The notes below the pieces were generated by a model. It searched no databases, had not been told where the DNA came from, and saw only the letters and a list, made by a program, of their open reading frames with translations. Below, piece by piece: positions 49,974 through 59,119 of a stretch of 64,000 nt of DNA. A program made the translations under genes and the position numbers. Source of the DNA: JAGVYF01 sp041650315 (GTDB lineage: Archaea > Nanobdellota > Nanobdellia > Woesearchaeales > JAGVYF01); the NCBI GenBank assembly GCA_041650315.1, contig JBAZLJ010000001.1, forward strand, positions 62,001 through 126,000, written 5' to 3'. Each line of letters starts with the position of its first letter. Positions within the stretch are counted from its first letter, which is position 1.

Positions 49974-50240
49974 TTATCTTCTTTTCTTACGCAAACTTTT
50001 GGCTTTGCTTGTCGCTTTATGATACACTTTCTTGGAGAAAGCTTTGCCTTTGACTGCGAGTTTGCTAACTTCTCTTTTCAACTGCGCTTCTGTTATTTTT
50101 GCGCCAGTTTTGAATTCTTTCATAAGAACTTTAGCATCTTTGCTTTTAGCTACTCTCATTGCTTCAGCTTTTGCTTTAACGCCTTCTTGCTTGAATACTT
50201 TGATAAGAATTCTCATCGCATTCTTAATGTTTTTTTGCAT
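49974..50240 (-). CDS. Small highly basic protein
   Basis: 88 residues starting MQKNIKNAMRILIKVFKQEG, predicted all-helical with about one third Lys/Arg and a terminal SLRKKRR. ATG 50240 is used because GAGGTGG lies five bases before it. The composition suggests nucleic-acid binding (chromatin- or ribosome-associated), but no family is recognised. It lies between the UbiB-like and NurA-like genes, all on the minus strand. Confidence 0.65.
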   Translation of the reverse strand: MQKNIKNAMRILIKVFKQEGVKAKAEAMRVAKSKDAKVLMKEFKTGAKITEAQLKREVSKLAVKGKAFSKKVYHKATSKAKSLRKKRR

Positions 50241-50283
50241 TTGATCCACCTCTTTGGATATTTTTCTTCAGTTTTCTATATTC

Positions 50284-51948
50284 TTAAATCTTTCTTTCGG
50301 GCAGCACTGTTCTTCTAACCAGCCAGTAGCCCATTAACGAAGCCATAAAAAATCCGAATATGGCCAATTTGCGATTATCAGTGAGTGTATATATCATAGA
50401 AGAGCCTATTAGTAATGAGCCAATGATTATCCCGAATGATATATTGCCTGACAAGTGTTCGAATTCATCAGTGAAGCTATTGATATCTTGATTCTCGATA
50501 TCGACATTTACTTTTCCGGATTTTAATCTTTCCAGCACATCTTTAGTGTAATCAGGTATTGATTCTTCTAGTTCTAATAGGTCCATACCATATCTTTTCA
50601 GATTCTCCATTGCTTTTTCAGGCGAGAATTGGTCTTTGGTAAGTTTCTTGATGACTCTTAGGCTTTCTTTCTTGCTCTGGAAATTAGGCACATATTTCAC
50701 AGCTATGCCTTCGATTGTTACTAATGTTTTACCATAGAGTATAAATTCTATTGGGATCCTTATTTCATATTTTATAGCCAGATGCAATGCGTCCATGAGG
50801 CAATCGCTTACTTTAACATGCGTTATTGACCCTATCTGCAACGGCGCTAATATATCTCTTAGTCCTTGCTGGAATTTTGGGATGTCAATATTATCTTTTT
50901 TAGTCCTTGGATCAAGATTCAGTATCAATTTAGCCATCTTATCGATGTCATTTTCCCATGCTGCCACAAATATGCTGAATGCTTTTTTTCTGAGTTTCTC
51001 ATCGAATTCTCCCACGATGCCGAAATCAACTGCAACGAGTTTAGCATCTTTCATCACCAATAGATTGCCTGGATGAGGATCGCCATGGAAAAAGCCGTGA
51101 ACGAATATCTGCTCGACCAATGCATCATATCCATTCCTGACAACTTTATCAAGATTTATGTGCGCTTTTTTCAATGCTTCAATATTATTCAGTTCGATGC
51201 CGTTTATGAATTCAGAAGTCATCACTCTTTTTGATGTGAACTCTTCGTAAACTTTTGGGATGTACAATGCAGGGCTGTTCTTGAAATTTTCTCTGAATCT
51301 CTCTGCATGCATGGCTTCGAGATAGAAATTCAATTCTTTCATTGTCCAGGTCTCGAATTCTGTGACAATTGTATTGAGCTGCAATTTATGTTTTCTGAAA
51401 TTGTCATCAAGCGTTTTGGCGATGAAATGCATTATCTCTATGTCGCCTTTCATTATCTCTTCGATGTTTGGCCTTTGCACTTTTACTGCCACGATTGTGC
51501 CATCTTTTAGAACTGCTTTATGCACCTGCGATATTGATGCGGATGCTATCGGGACTGGATTGAATGATTTGAATAATTGATTGATTGGTTTGTCTAATTC
51601 TTTTTCTATAATCTTTTCAACTTGTTGATAAGAGAATGGCGGAACTTTGTCCAGCATTTTTTCGAATTCTTTGATGTATTCTTCTGGGATCAGATCAGGC
51701 CTTAGACTGAGTATCTGGCCGAATTTCAAGAACGATGGGCCAAGCTTTTCGAATGCAAGCCTTAATCTCACCGGGAAAGGAATATTCTTGTATTTTGAGA
51801 AAGTCTTCTTCAATCTTTTCTGGAAAGGGATATAATCCTTAAGAGGAGTTTCGTCAACGATATAATCAAATCCGTATTCGAAGAAAATTGAGATTATCTG
51901 TTCGAATCTATTGAAGTTCTTCATATTAGACTTCATATTATCAAACAT
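50284..51948 (-). CDS. UbiB/AarF/ABC1-family atypical protein kinase-like ATPase
   Basis: 554 residues. It has the UbiB hallmark KxGQ (LGPSFLKFGQILSLRPDLIP) near residue 75, the Ala-rich nucleotide loop PIASASISQVHKA, the lysine strand VAVKVQRPNI, the catalytic region GFFHGDPHPGNLLV and the metal Asp VAVDFGIVG. The C-terminus has two membrane helices (about 500-545). In bacteria and eukaryotes the family supports quinone/isoprenoid lipid metabolism; in archaea the role is open, and membrane-lipid support is a reasonable guess. Confidence 0.9.
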   Translation of the reverse strand: MFDNMKSNMKNFNRFEQIISIFFEYGFDYIVDETPLKDYIPFQKRLKKTFSKYKNIPFPVRLRLAFEKLGPSFLKFGQILSLRPDLIPEEYIKEFEKMLDKVPPFSYQQVEKIIEKELDKPINQLFKSFNPVPIASASISQVHKAVLKDGTIVAVKVQRPNIEEIMKGDIEIMHFIAKTLDDNFRKHKLQLNTIVTEFETWTMKELNFYLEAMHAERFRENFKNSPALYIPKVYEEFTSKRVMTSEFINGIELNNIEALKKAHINLDKVVRNGYDALVEQIFVHGFFHGDPHPGNLLVMKDAKLVAVDFGIVGEFDEKLRKKAFSIFVAAWENDIDKMAKLILNLDPRTKKDNIDIPKFQQGLRDILAPLQIGSITHVKVSDCLMDALHLAIKYEIRIPIEFILYGKTLVTIEGIAVKYVPNFQSKKESLRVIKKLTKDQFSPEKAMENLKRYGMDLLELEESIPDYTKDVLERLKSGKVNVDIENQDINSFTDEFEHLSGNISFGIIIGSLLIGSSMIYTLTDNRKLAIFGFFMASLMGYWLVRRTVLPERKI

Positions 51949-52033
51949 TCTTTATTCCCTCTTTTTCTTTAATATATTGTAATCTAATCTACTATATGAT
52001 AGTGGTTCAGAATGTTTATAAAACTTTCTTTCT

Positions 52034-52228
52034 GGTTCTGTCCAGAATCTCGCTATTGCTCGTCACCAACTGCAAAATGTTCTAACTTCTTATGTGATAG
52101 TGCTATCTCGTCGGAGATGATAACCTCATTTCGTTCGGTTAAATCTTAATTGCGATTAAGACTTCATTGACGCACGCGAATTATGAGAGATAACATTTTG
52201 GGTGGTTGGTGAACATCTGGACAGAATC
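52034..52228. ncRNA. Large structured RNA candidate or inverted-repeat element (about 195 nt)
   Basis: The intergenic region folds on itself: GGTTCTGTCCAGA (52034-52046) with TCTGGACAGAATC (52216-52228), TCACCAAC (52063-52070) with GTTGGTGA (52205-52212), AAAATGTT (52074-52081) with AACATTTT (52192-52199). Inside are hairpins ATCTC/GAGAT (52105-52118), AACC/GGTT (52122-52140) and a perfect TCTTAAT-TGCG-ATTAAGA (52144-52161). A plus-strand TATA-like TTTATAAAA is at 52015-52023. It matches neither the SRP RNA nor conserved RNase P RNA elements that I know. A degenerate miniature inverted-repeat transposon is the alternative. Confidence 0.55.
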
Positions 52229-52271
52229 TATATCCGAAAGGTTTTTAAAATAAATGACTTTCAATATACTA

Positions 52272-54524
52272 ATGTCTTACGAATTGATCATATGCGAGAA
52301 ACCTTCTGCCGCCAAAAATGTCGCTCAAGCGTTAGCTGACGGCAAGGCCATAAAGAAGGCTGAAAAGGGTGTCCCGTACTATGAAGTCACCCACGGAAAG
52401 ACTGATATTGTCGTTGCTTCTGCAGTAGGTCACCTTTACGGACTCGTTCAGAAAGATAAGAAGAAGAAATGGACTTATCCTATATTTGATATCGAATGGG
52501 CCCCATTGGATAGCGCGGAAAAAGAAACAGGTAATGCTACTAAATTCATCAATGTCATAGCTAAATTAGCTAAAAAAGCGAAATCTTTCACCATTGCTTG
52601 CGATTATGATATAGAGGGAGAAGTCATAGGGCTCAATGTAATCAGGTACGCTGCTGGGCAGAAAGATGCTAAACGTATGAAATTCTCAACGCAGACAAAG
52701 CCAGATTTAATCGAGGCTTACGAGCATGCATCGCCACATATTGATTGGCTGCAAGCTGAAGCCGGCGAGACTAGGCATATGCTTGACTGGTATTTCGGTA
52801 TCAATCTTAGCCGTGCATTGACTGATTCTATCAAATCCGTAGGAGCTTTCAAAGTCATGTCTACCGGTCGTGTGCAAGGTCCGGCTCTTAAGTTGATTGT
52901 CGATAAAGAAAAAGAGATACAGAAATTCAAACCTGATCCTTACTGGGAAATCGAATTATTAGGTCATGCTAAGCTCGATATAGAGGCAATGCATGAAAAA
53001 GATAAATTCTGGGACAAGAAAGATGCTGACAAAGTCATGCATAAGGTCAAGAATGCGAAGACTGCTAAAATCAAGTCAACTGAAACCAAGCAGTTCAATC
53101 AGTCACCGCCTGTTCCTTTCGATCTCACATCATTGCAGATTGAAGCGCATGGTCTGTTGGGAATAAGCCCGAAGATTGCATTGTCCATGGCGCAAGAGCT
53201 TTACATCGGAGGGTATATCTCATATCCGAGAACTTCATCTCAGAAATTGCCTAAAGAGATAGGTTATAAAAAAATAATCACTGCTTTATCTAAACAGCAT
53301 GAATTCGTAAAGTCCGCAGAATTTTTGCTTTCTAAAGATTCTCTAGTGCCAAACGAAGGTCCTAAAACTGATCCTGCTCACCCGGCTATCTTTCCGACAG
53401 GCATTGAACCTAAAGGATTGAAAACTCCTGTACGGCATCTATATGACTTGATTGTACGCAGATTCTTTGCAGTATTCGGTCCGGATGCAATCCGTGAGTC
53501 TGTGAAATTAATCATAGACTGCAACGGCGAGAATTTCATTGCTCATGGAACAACCACCTTGGAGAAAGGCTGGCATAATCTTTATGGTCCTTATGCAGTT
53601 TTCAAAGAAGTCGAACTGCCTAAATTAGCTGAAGGCGATGAAGTCAAGGTCAAGAAAATCACATTATTCGATAAAGAAACTCAGCCGCCTAAAAGGTATA
53701 CAGAGAGCTCGATCATCAAAGAGCTTGAGAAAAGGAATCTAGGTACTAAATCAACTCGTGCGCAGATAATAGATACTCTTGTGCAGCGCGGATATGTCTC
53801 CGGCAAATCACTTGAAGCCACTGAATTGGGTATCCGTATGATTGATACTTTGCATAAGTATTGTCCGCAGATTATCGATGAAGAATTGACTAGAAATTTC
53901 GAAGATGATATGGAAAGGATACGTGAGAAGAAGACTAACGAGCATAAGATATTAGATGCCGCTAAAAAAGTCCTTCTTGATATATTCAAACAATTTGATA
54001 TTCATAAACCTAAAATTGGGAAAGAATTGCTTGCTGCGAATCGCGAGACTCAGCATCAGGCTTCAATGATCGGCTTATGTCCGAAATGTAAGAAAGGCGA
54101 ATTGCATCTACGTCGTAGTAAGTTCGGTTTTTTCATTGCATGTTCAGGATATCCTGAATGCAAGACTACTTTTTCAGTGCCGAAGAATGGATTGATTCAG
54201 CCGGCGCAAAAGGAATGTGATAAATGTCATTACCCAATGATTTTGCTTATTCAGAAAGGCAAACGTCCTAGAGACGTCTGCATCAATCAAGAGTGCCCTA
54301 GCAAAGAGTTGCATGGCGAAGCTAAGAAAGAAGCGCATGCTTATGAGACCGGCAAGATCAAGAAAAAATGTCCGACTTGCAAAGAGGGTGATTTAGTTTT
54401 ACGTTCAAGCATCTATGGTCAGTTCTTGGGATGCAGCACTTATCCTAAATGCAGATACACTGAGAAGTTGCAGAGCAATGAGCCTAAGAAAGAAGATCAT
54501 GATCATAAAGAGCATAAGAAATAA
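52272..54524 (+). CDS. topA: DNA topoisomerase I (type IA)
   Basis: Relaxes negative supercoils through a Tyr-linked single-strand break. 750 residues: TOPRIM domain (ELIICEKPSAAKNVAQAL, IACDYDIEGE), MLDWYFGINLSRAL, the active Tyr in GGYISYPRTSSQ, TRAQIIDTLVQRGYV, and C-terminal zinc fingers (CPKCKKGELHLRRSKFGFFIAC, CDKCHYP, CPTCKEGDLVLRSS). ATG 52272 lies about 25 bases from the TATA box TTTTTAAAATA (52242-52252), suggesting a leaderless mRNA; the ATG at 52254 overlaps that box. A structured RNA or repeat element sits immediately upstream. Confidence 0.96.
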   Translation: MSYELIICEKPSAAKNVAQALADGKAIKKAEKGVPYYEVTHGKTDIVVASAVGHLYGLVQKDKKKKWTYPIFDIEWAPLDSAEKETGNATKFINVIAKLAKKAKSFTIACDYDIEGEVIGLNVIRYAAGQKDAKRMKFSTQTKPDLIEAYEHASPHIDWLQAEAGETRHMLDWYFGINLSRALTDSIKSVGAFKVMSTGRVQGPALKLIVDKEKEIQKFKPDPYWEIELLGHAKLDIEAMHEKDKFWDKKDADKVMHKVKNAKTAKIKSTETKQFNQSPPVPFDLTSLQIEAHGLLGISPKIALSMAQELYIGGYISYPRTSSQKLPKEIGYKKIITALSKQHEFVKSAEFLLSKDSLVPNEGPKTDPAHPAIFPTGIEPKGLKTPVRHLYDLIVRRFFAVFGPDAIRESVKLIIDCNGENFIAHGTTTLEKGWHNLYGPYAVFKEVELPKLAEGDEVKVKKITLFDKETQPPKRYTESSIIKELEKRNLGTKSTRAQIIDTLVQRGYVSGKSLEATELGIRMIDTLHKYCPQIIDEELTRNFEDDMERIREKKTNEHKILDAAKKVLLDIFKQFDIHKPKIGKELLAANRETQHQASMIGLCPKCKKGELHLRRSKFGFFIACSGYPECKTTFSVPKNGLIQPAQKECDKCHYPMILLIQKGKRPRDVCINQECPSKELHGEAKKEAHAYETGKIKKKCPTCKEGDLVLRSSIYGQFLGCSTYPKCRYTEKLQSNEPKKEDHDHKEHKK

Positions 54525-54553
54525 TTCTTTTTAAAAATTAAAAAAAAGCGGCC

Positions 54554-54769
54554 TTACTTGCCGCCGCATCCGCAGTTTGGATTGCCGCATGTTCCGCCGC
54601 ATCCCATTGCGCATGTTCCTGTTCCGCATCCTGCGCTACAGGTTGATTTGATTAAATCTTGTACTGGCGCTGGTGCGCTGTCCTGCTGTAAAATTGCCGC
54701 TGATACAAACACAGCCCCCACAATTAGGAGAACTGCGAATGCCGATGCTATGATATGTTTGTTATTCAT
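54554..54769 (-). CDS. Small exported Cys/Gly-rich protein
   Basis: 71 residues: a signal or membrane helix (IIASAFAVLLIVGAVFVSAAI), a short linker, then a tail with eight Cys in a Gly-rich setting (TCSAGCGTGTCAMGCGGTCG, then NPNCGCGGK). The tail could bind metal or form a cross-linked patch outside the membrane. A GGAGG site precedes the ATG but lies inside a hairpin. It converges with topA, with an A/T-rich 29-base gap that may end both transcripts. I do not recognise a named family. Confidence 0.75.
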   Translation of the reverse strand: MNNKHIIASAFAVLLIVGAVFVSAAILQQDSAPAPVQDLIKSTCSAGCGTGTCAMGCGGTCGNPNCGCGGK

Positions 54770-54773
54770 GTTC

Positions 54774-54809
54774 TCGCCTCCGAGTTTCTAGACTATGGAA
54801 GTGAGGCGA
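54774..54809 (-). promoter_or_regulatory. Hairpin masking the ribosome binding site of the Cys-rich gene
   Basis: In the mRNA (minus strand) TCGCCTC (54809-54803) can pair with GAGGCGA (54780-54774). The latter contains most of the GGAGG ribosome site (54777-54781), seven bases before ATG 54769. The 22-base loop and seven-pair stem would hide the site, giving a possible temperature-, metal- or protein-controlled switch. Confidence 0.5.
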
Positions 54810-54882
54810 ATGACATATATTTTAGCCGTGAAACTGATATGCTTAAAATGGCTATAACTGAAGAATTCTCCGTTGTTATCGT

Positions 54883-55422
54883 TTATATCGCGATTTTGAG
54901 ATAAACTTTGTTAGTCTTGCCTTCATCTATTCTTTTGATAAGGCCTTTCTTCTCAAGATTGCTTAGAAGTATGCTGAGTTTAGATTTGTGCATATCGACT
55001 CTTAGTCTTAAAGTCTGTTGAGTTATTCCATCCTGTTCTTTAACTGCTTTGATTATTTTCTGTTCTTCTTCTGATAGTCCTTTTAGGAGGATATTAAATT
55101 TTTCATCTTCTGATTGTATCTGTTTTTGTTTTTCCAGCGTTGATATTATCGCTTTCTGAGATTTCTCGAAGAATATCAAATATAAACCTAGACTTAGGAT
55201 TGCTGCCAGCATTATCGCAGCTATATAGATTGGAATTTGGGCTCTTGATCTTTGCTCATGCGGACATAGATTAGGGTCTGATGGACATGCTTCGCCTGCA
55301 TCTACATATTTGTCAATCGCGCCTTGATATGATTGGTTGATGTCTTGCCTCATCACGCCTAATAGGATTAGCATGATTATTGAAGCGATTACTAACATAT
55401 AGCCTAACTTTTTGTTGTCCAT
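54883..55422 (-). CDS. Membrane-bound winged-helix regulator
   Basis: 179 residues with two membrane helices (about 8-24 and 65-85) around a small exterior loop holding two Cys (ACPSDPNLC), a helical linker, and a C-terminal winged helix (LSEEEQKIIKAVKEQDGITQ, TLRLRVDMHKSKLSILLSNLEKKGLIKR). This layout is frequent in archaeal membrane-anchored regulators and suggests sensing at the cell surface. Divergent from leuS with about 95 bases between. The regulated genes are unknown. Confidence 0.85.
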   Translation of the reverse strand: MDNKKLGYMLVIASIIMLILLGVMRQDINQSYQGAIDKYVDAGEACPSDPNLCPHEQRSRAQIPIYIAAIMLAAILSLGLYLIFFEKSQKAIISTLEKQKQIQSEDEKFNILLKGLSEEEQKIIKAVKEQDGITQQTLRLRVDMHKSKLSILLSNLEKKGLIKRIDEGKTNKVYLKIAI

Positions 55423-55516
55423 GATTTCAGTTCTGTGAGCTTCTTTTATTAAGGTTGCTGTTTTATCTTAGTTTTATACCATAATATTTAAAAAGCTATA
55501 TCCGTTGTTTCTTCGT

Positions 55517-58396
55517 ATGTCTGACTTCAAATCGATACAGGAAAAATGGCAGAAAAAGTGGGCGGATGCTAAACTATTCCAGGCAGAGATAGATCCTATA
55601 AAGAAGAAGTTCTTCATGACGATTCCTTATCCTTATATATCCGGCTCTTTGCATATAGGTCATGCTCGTGTTGTGACTGAAGCGGATGTTTATACCAGAT
55701 ATATGCGTATGGCTGGTTATAATGTTCTTTATCCTATTGCGTTCCATATTTCAGGCACTCCTGTACTCGGCATTAGTCTGGCTATAGAGAACGGCAATGC
55801 TGAGAAGATTGCATTGTACAAGAATTATGTGCGCGCTTATGTTTCGGATGAGCATGAGATTGAGAAGATTGTCATGTCTTTCAAAGATCCGTGGAACATT
55901 GTTAAGTTTTTCATTCCTAAAATGATTTCTGAGTTTTCTACATTGGGGCTAGGTGTTGATTGGCGCAGAAGTTTCACCTCTGGAGACATCGAGCATCAGA
56001 AGATGGTCGAGTGGATGTTTAGGAAATACAAGGAGCAAGATTATCTCGTGCAGGCGAAATATCCTGTGCTTTATAGCTTGACTCTGAAGAATGCAGTCGG
56101 TGAAGATGATATAATTGACGGCGATACTGATCCTGTTAAGAAGCAAGAATTCACTTTACTTAAATTCAAGTTTGGGGTTGAATATCTTGTTGCCGCTACT
56201 TTGCGTCCGGAGACTATGTTCGGCCAGACAAATATGTGGGTCAATCCTGATATAGAATATGTTCGCGTTAAAGTTGATGATGAGAATTGGGTTGTAAGCA
56301 AAGAGTGCGCTGAGAAATTGAAGCATCAGGAGAAAGAAGTTAAGATTACTGGGAAGGTTTTAGGTTCTGAATTATTGGGCAAGATGTGCAAAGCGCCTGT
56401 TATTGAACGCGACATAATTATATTACCTTCAGTACATTGCGATGCTTCTGTTGGCACTGGTCTTGTTACTTCTGTGCCTAGTGATGCGCCATTCGATTGG
56501 ATTGCTTTGAAAGAGCTTCAGGATTCTGCACCACTTTGCGCGAAATATAAATTGGACCATGAGAAAATTAAAGCAATAAAATTAATCCCTATCATTAAAT
56601 CAAAAGGTTTCGGCGAGTTCCCGGCTGTCGAGATATGCAAAGCGAAGAAGATTACTACTCTTAATCAACATCTTGAGCTTGAGGAAGCTACTCAGGAAAT
56701 ATATAAAATTGGATTTCACACGGGCGTGATGATGAAGACTTGCGGAGCTTATGCAGGCATGCCTGTAGAGAAAGCGAAAGAAGAGATGAAGAAAAATCTG
56801 ATTTCTTTGAAGAAGGCAGATATTTTCCATGAGACTTCACGTCCGGCTAAATCGCGTGACGGCGGAGATATAATAGTCGCAGTTCTTGATAATCAATGGT
56901 TCATAGATTTCAATGCGCGTGGTTGGAAATCAAAAGCGCATAGTTGTTTGAAAGAGATGAAGATTGAGCCTGATAAATACAGAAAGATGTTCGAGGATGT
57001 CTTTGAATGGCTTGATAAGAGACCTTGCGCAAGGAAACGCGGTCTTGGCACCCAGTTGCCATTTGATAAGAATTGGGTTATTGAATCACTTTCGGATTCT
57101 ACTATTTACATGACACTTTATCCTATCATCCATAAGATGCGTGAGTTCGGAATCACTGGCGAGCAGATGACTAAAGAGTTCTTCGATTACGTGTTCAATG
57201 GTTCCGGCGAGCTTAATGCACTTGAGAAGAAATTGAAAGTGCCTAAAGAGCATCTTCACATTTTGCATGATGATTTTGATTATTGGTATCCTATCGATCA
57301 ACGTCATACTTTCACTGCGCATCTGCCAAATCATCTTTCATTCATGATATTCGCGCATACTGCCTGTTTTGATAAAGCGAAATGGCCTAAGAAAGTGTCT
57401 TTCCATGGTATGGTCATATCTGAAGGGCAGAAGATGTCGAAATCAAAGGGCAATGTCGTGACTTTGCTTGACCTGAATAGAGATTATGGCGCAGACGCTT
57501 TCCGCGCGTTCCTCTGTAATTCGACTAGCGTTGATTCTACTTTGAATTGGAAGAGCGAAGAAGTTCGAGTAATGAAAAATCATCTGGACAATCTTTTCAA
57601 TGTTCTGGTTGAGGTCAATAATAATCGATCTAAAGCAGATGTTGATTCGAAACATGCTTGGTTCATCTCAAAGTACAATGCGTGTGTGAAACGCGCTACT
57701 GAAGCAATAGCTGATATGAATCTGCGTGATTATTCGAATGTGGCTTTATTCGAGATTTATTCACACTATAAGAAATTGCAGAAGACTGCTACTTCTACAG
57801 AGCTTGCTGCCGTGAATCATCATATATTCGGTGATTGGGTGAAATTGCTTGCGCCTCTTGTTCCGCATTACGCTGAAGAGCTATGGGAGCTTGGCTGCAA
57901 TAAAGGATTTGTCTCTGTTGTTCATTGGCCTAAATATGATATGGATAAGATTGATGCGGTCGCTGAGTATAAAGCGACACTTGCTGAAGATTTGTCTGGG
58001 GACATCCGTAAGGTGTTACAACTTATTAAAATAGAATCGCCTTCGAAGATCACTATAATTGTCAGTCCGAAATGGAAATATCAGTTCTTTATCACTTTCA
58101 AGCAGATTGTTGCGCAGTCTCGTGATATGAAAGCCATTATGGGCTCTATCATGCAGACTGAGCTTAAACGATACGGGCAGGATATCACTAAGATGGTGCC
58201 TAATCTACTTAAGGATCCTTCTAAGGTTCCACTTATTGTTCTTGATCAAGGAACTGAGCATGATGCTATAATTTCTGCCAAGAAATTGATTGAGACTGAA
58301 TTCAATTGTCATCTTGAAGTTGTAGATGCAGAGAATTCTAAGCATCCGAAGGCGGGCAATGCTGCGCCTGGAAAGCCGGCGATTATTGTAGAATGA
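55517..58396 (+). CDS. leuS: Leucyl-tRNA synthetase, archaeal/eukaryotic type
   Basis: Charges tRNA-Leu. 959 residues: SLHIGHARVV (HIGH) at the N-terminus, the CP1 editing domain (TLRPETMFGQTN; GTGLVTSVPSDAPFDW), the KMSKS loop GQKMSKSKGNVV, the anticodon-binding domain, and the archaeal C-terminal extension. ATG 55517 is set by a TATA box ATATTTAAAAAG (about 55485-55496) about 26 bases upstream (leaderless). The stop overlaps the VanZ-like gene by four bases (ATGA). Confidence 0.96.
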   Translation: MSDFKSIQEKWQKKWADAKLFQAEIDPIKKKFFMTIPYPYISGSLHIGHARVVTEADVYTRYMRMAGYNVLYPIAFHISGTPVLGISLAIENGNAEKIALYKNYVRAYVSDEHEIEKIVMSFKDPWNIVKFFIPKMISEFSTLGLGVDWRRSFTSGDIEHQKMVEWMFRKYKEQDYLVQAKYPVLYSLTLKNAVGEDDIIDGDTDPVKKQEFTLLKFKFGVEYLVAATLRPETMFGQTNMWVNPDIEYVRVKVDDENWVVSKECAEKLKHQEKEVKITGKVLGSELLGKMCKAPVIERDIIILPSVHCDASVGTGLVTSVPSDAPFDWIALKELQDSAPLCAKYKLDHEKIKAIKLIPIIKSKGFGEFPAVEICKAKKITTLNQHLELEEATQEIYKIGFHTGVMMKTCGAYAGMPVEKAKEEMKKNLISLKKADIFHETSRPAKSRDGGDIIVAVLDNQWFIDFNARGWKSKAHSCLKEMKIEPDKYRKMFEDVFEWLDKRPCARKRGLGTQLPFDKNWVIESLSDSTIYMTLYPIIHKMREFGITGEQMTKEFFDYVFNGSGELNALEKKLKVPKEHLHILHDDFDYWYPIDQRHTFTAHLPNHLSFMIFAHTACFDKAKWPKKVSFHGMVISEGQKMSKSKGNVVTLLDLNRDYGADAFRAFLCNSTSVDSTLNWKSEEVRVMKNHLDNLFNVLVEVNNNRSKADVDSKHAWFISKYNACVKRATEAIADMNLRDYSNVALFEIYSHYKKLQKTATSTELAAVNHHIFGDWVKLLAPLVPHYAEELWELGCNKGFVSVVHWPKYDMDKIDAVAEYKATLAEDLSGDIRKVLQLIKIESPSKITIIVSPKWKYQFFITFKQIVAQSRDMKAIMGSIMQTELKRYGQDITKMVPNLLKDPSKVPLIVLDQGTEHDAIISAKKLIETEFNCHLEVVDAENSKHPKAGNAAPGKPAIIVE

Positions 58397-58758
58397 AATC
58401 CGTCAGATTCTATCTGTTGTATGTTCTTCCACTTCTTTTATATTGCATTTTGATATATTATCTTTCTTCGCTCTCTTTTGTTGCAGGTCCGTTTGGTACG
58501 CCTCTTGTCTCTGATAAGATAAAACATGGAGCGCTTTATTTAGGGCTTTCTTTCTTGACTTATCGCGCTTTCAATGTGACTGCTTTCAGAAGATATGCGA
58601 TTGTTTTCGCTTTGTTTTTTTCTATTTCATATGGCGCATTGGATGAGTGGCATCAATATTTCGTTCCGGGTAGAGCGATGGATTTATGGGATTGGATATC
58701 TGACTCTGTTGGCGCATTATTTGTGTATGCTGTTAAGTTCGTGAAAAGAAGCGGGTAA
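58393..58758 (+). CDS. VanZ-like membrane protein
   Basis: 121 residues with four membrane helices and the VanZ signature: SDKIKHGALYLGLSFLTYRAF, then SYGALDEWHQYFVPGRAMDLWDWISDSVGA. The family's biochemical role is not settled; VanZ confers low-level teicoplanin resistance in bacteria, but this does not transfer to archaea. It is translationally coupled to leuS through an ATGA overlap. Its last codons overlap by six bases the 3' end of the SRP RNA on the other strand. Confidence 0.87.
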   Translation: MKSVRFYLLYVLPLLLYCILIYYLSSLSFVAGPFGTPLVSDKIKHGALYLGLSFLTYRAFNVTAFRRYAIVFALFFSISYGALDEWHQYFVPGRAMDLWDWISDSVGALFVYAVKFVKRSG

Positions 58759-59026
58759 GCACGCCCAAGGATGGATATAATCATAAACAATCAGCTACCT
58801 TGAGTTTCCCTCGACTCTGTTACCCTCTAAACATCATCAATCTAAGTTAGGGCTGCTTCATTCCTGACCTGACCCGTTTCCCTGAAAAGACGATCCTAAA
58901 GGACAGAGCGTCTGCAGTACATTCAAGACCAATTGCCTATGGCTTATACCGCTCGATGAGCTTCAATCCTGCCGTAAGTCCGCTTGCAGTTATAGACAGG
59001 GACTGGCTGTCCGATCTAGCTTACCC
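58753..59026 (-). ncRNA. Signal recognition particle RNA (7S RNA)
   Basis: Minus strand, about 274 nt. The ends pair: GGGTAAGC (59026-59019) with GCTTACCC (58760-58753). The helix 8 core is clear: CGGGTCAGGTCAGGAATGAA followed by GCAGCCC, the SRP54-binding site with its GGAA tetraloop. The tetraloop closes with A-U, where C-G is more usual. A TATA tract TTTTTAAATACC (about 59044-59055) lies about 26 bases before the 5' end. The RNA directs secretory and membrane proteins such as the surface cassette products to the translocon. Confidence 0.93.
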
Positions 59027-59119
59027 AAATATGCCTACATATAGGGTATTTAAAAAGCTTACTGTCATATTGGAGTATAATAATCTTTATAACCATAGGA
59101 GACTAAACCTATAGTTATC

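Noticed and set aside
52034..52228. RNase P RNA
   Set aside because: I could not find the conserved P4 strands expected in archaeal RNase P RNA, and the length is short; left as an unassigned RNA or repeat element.
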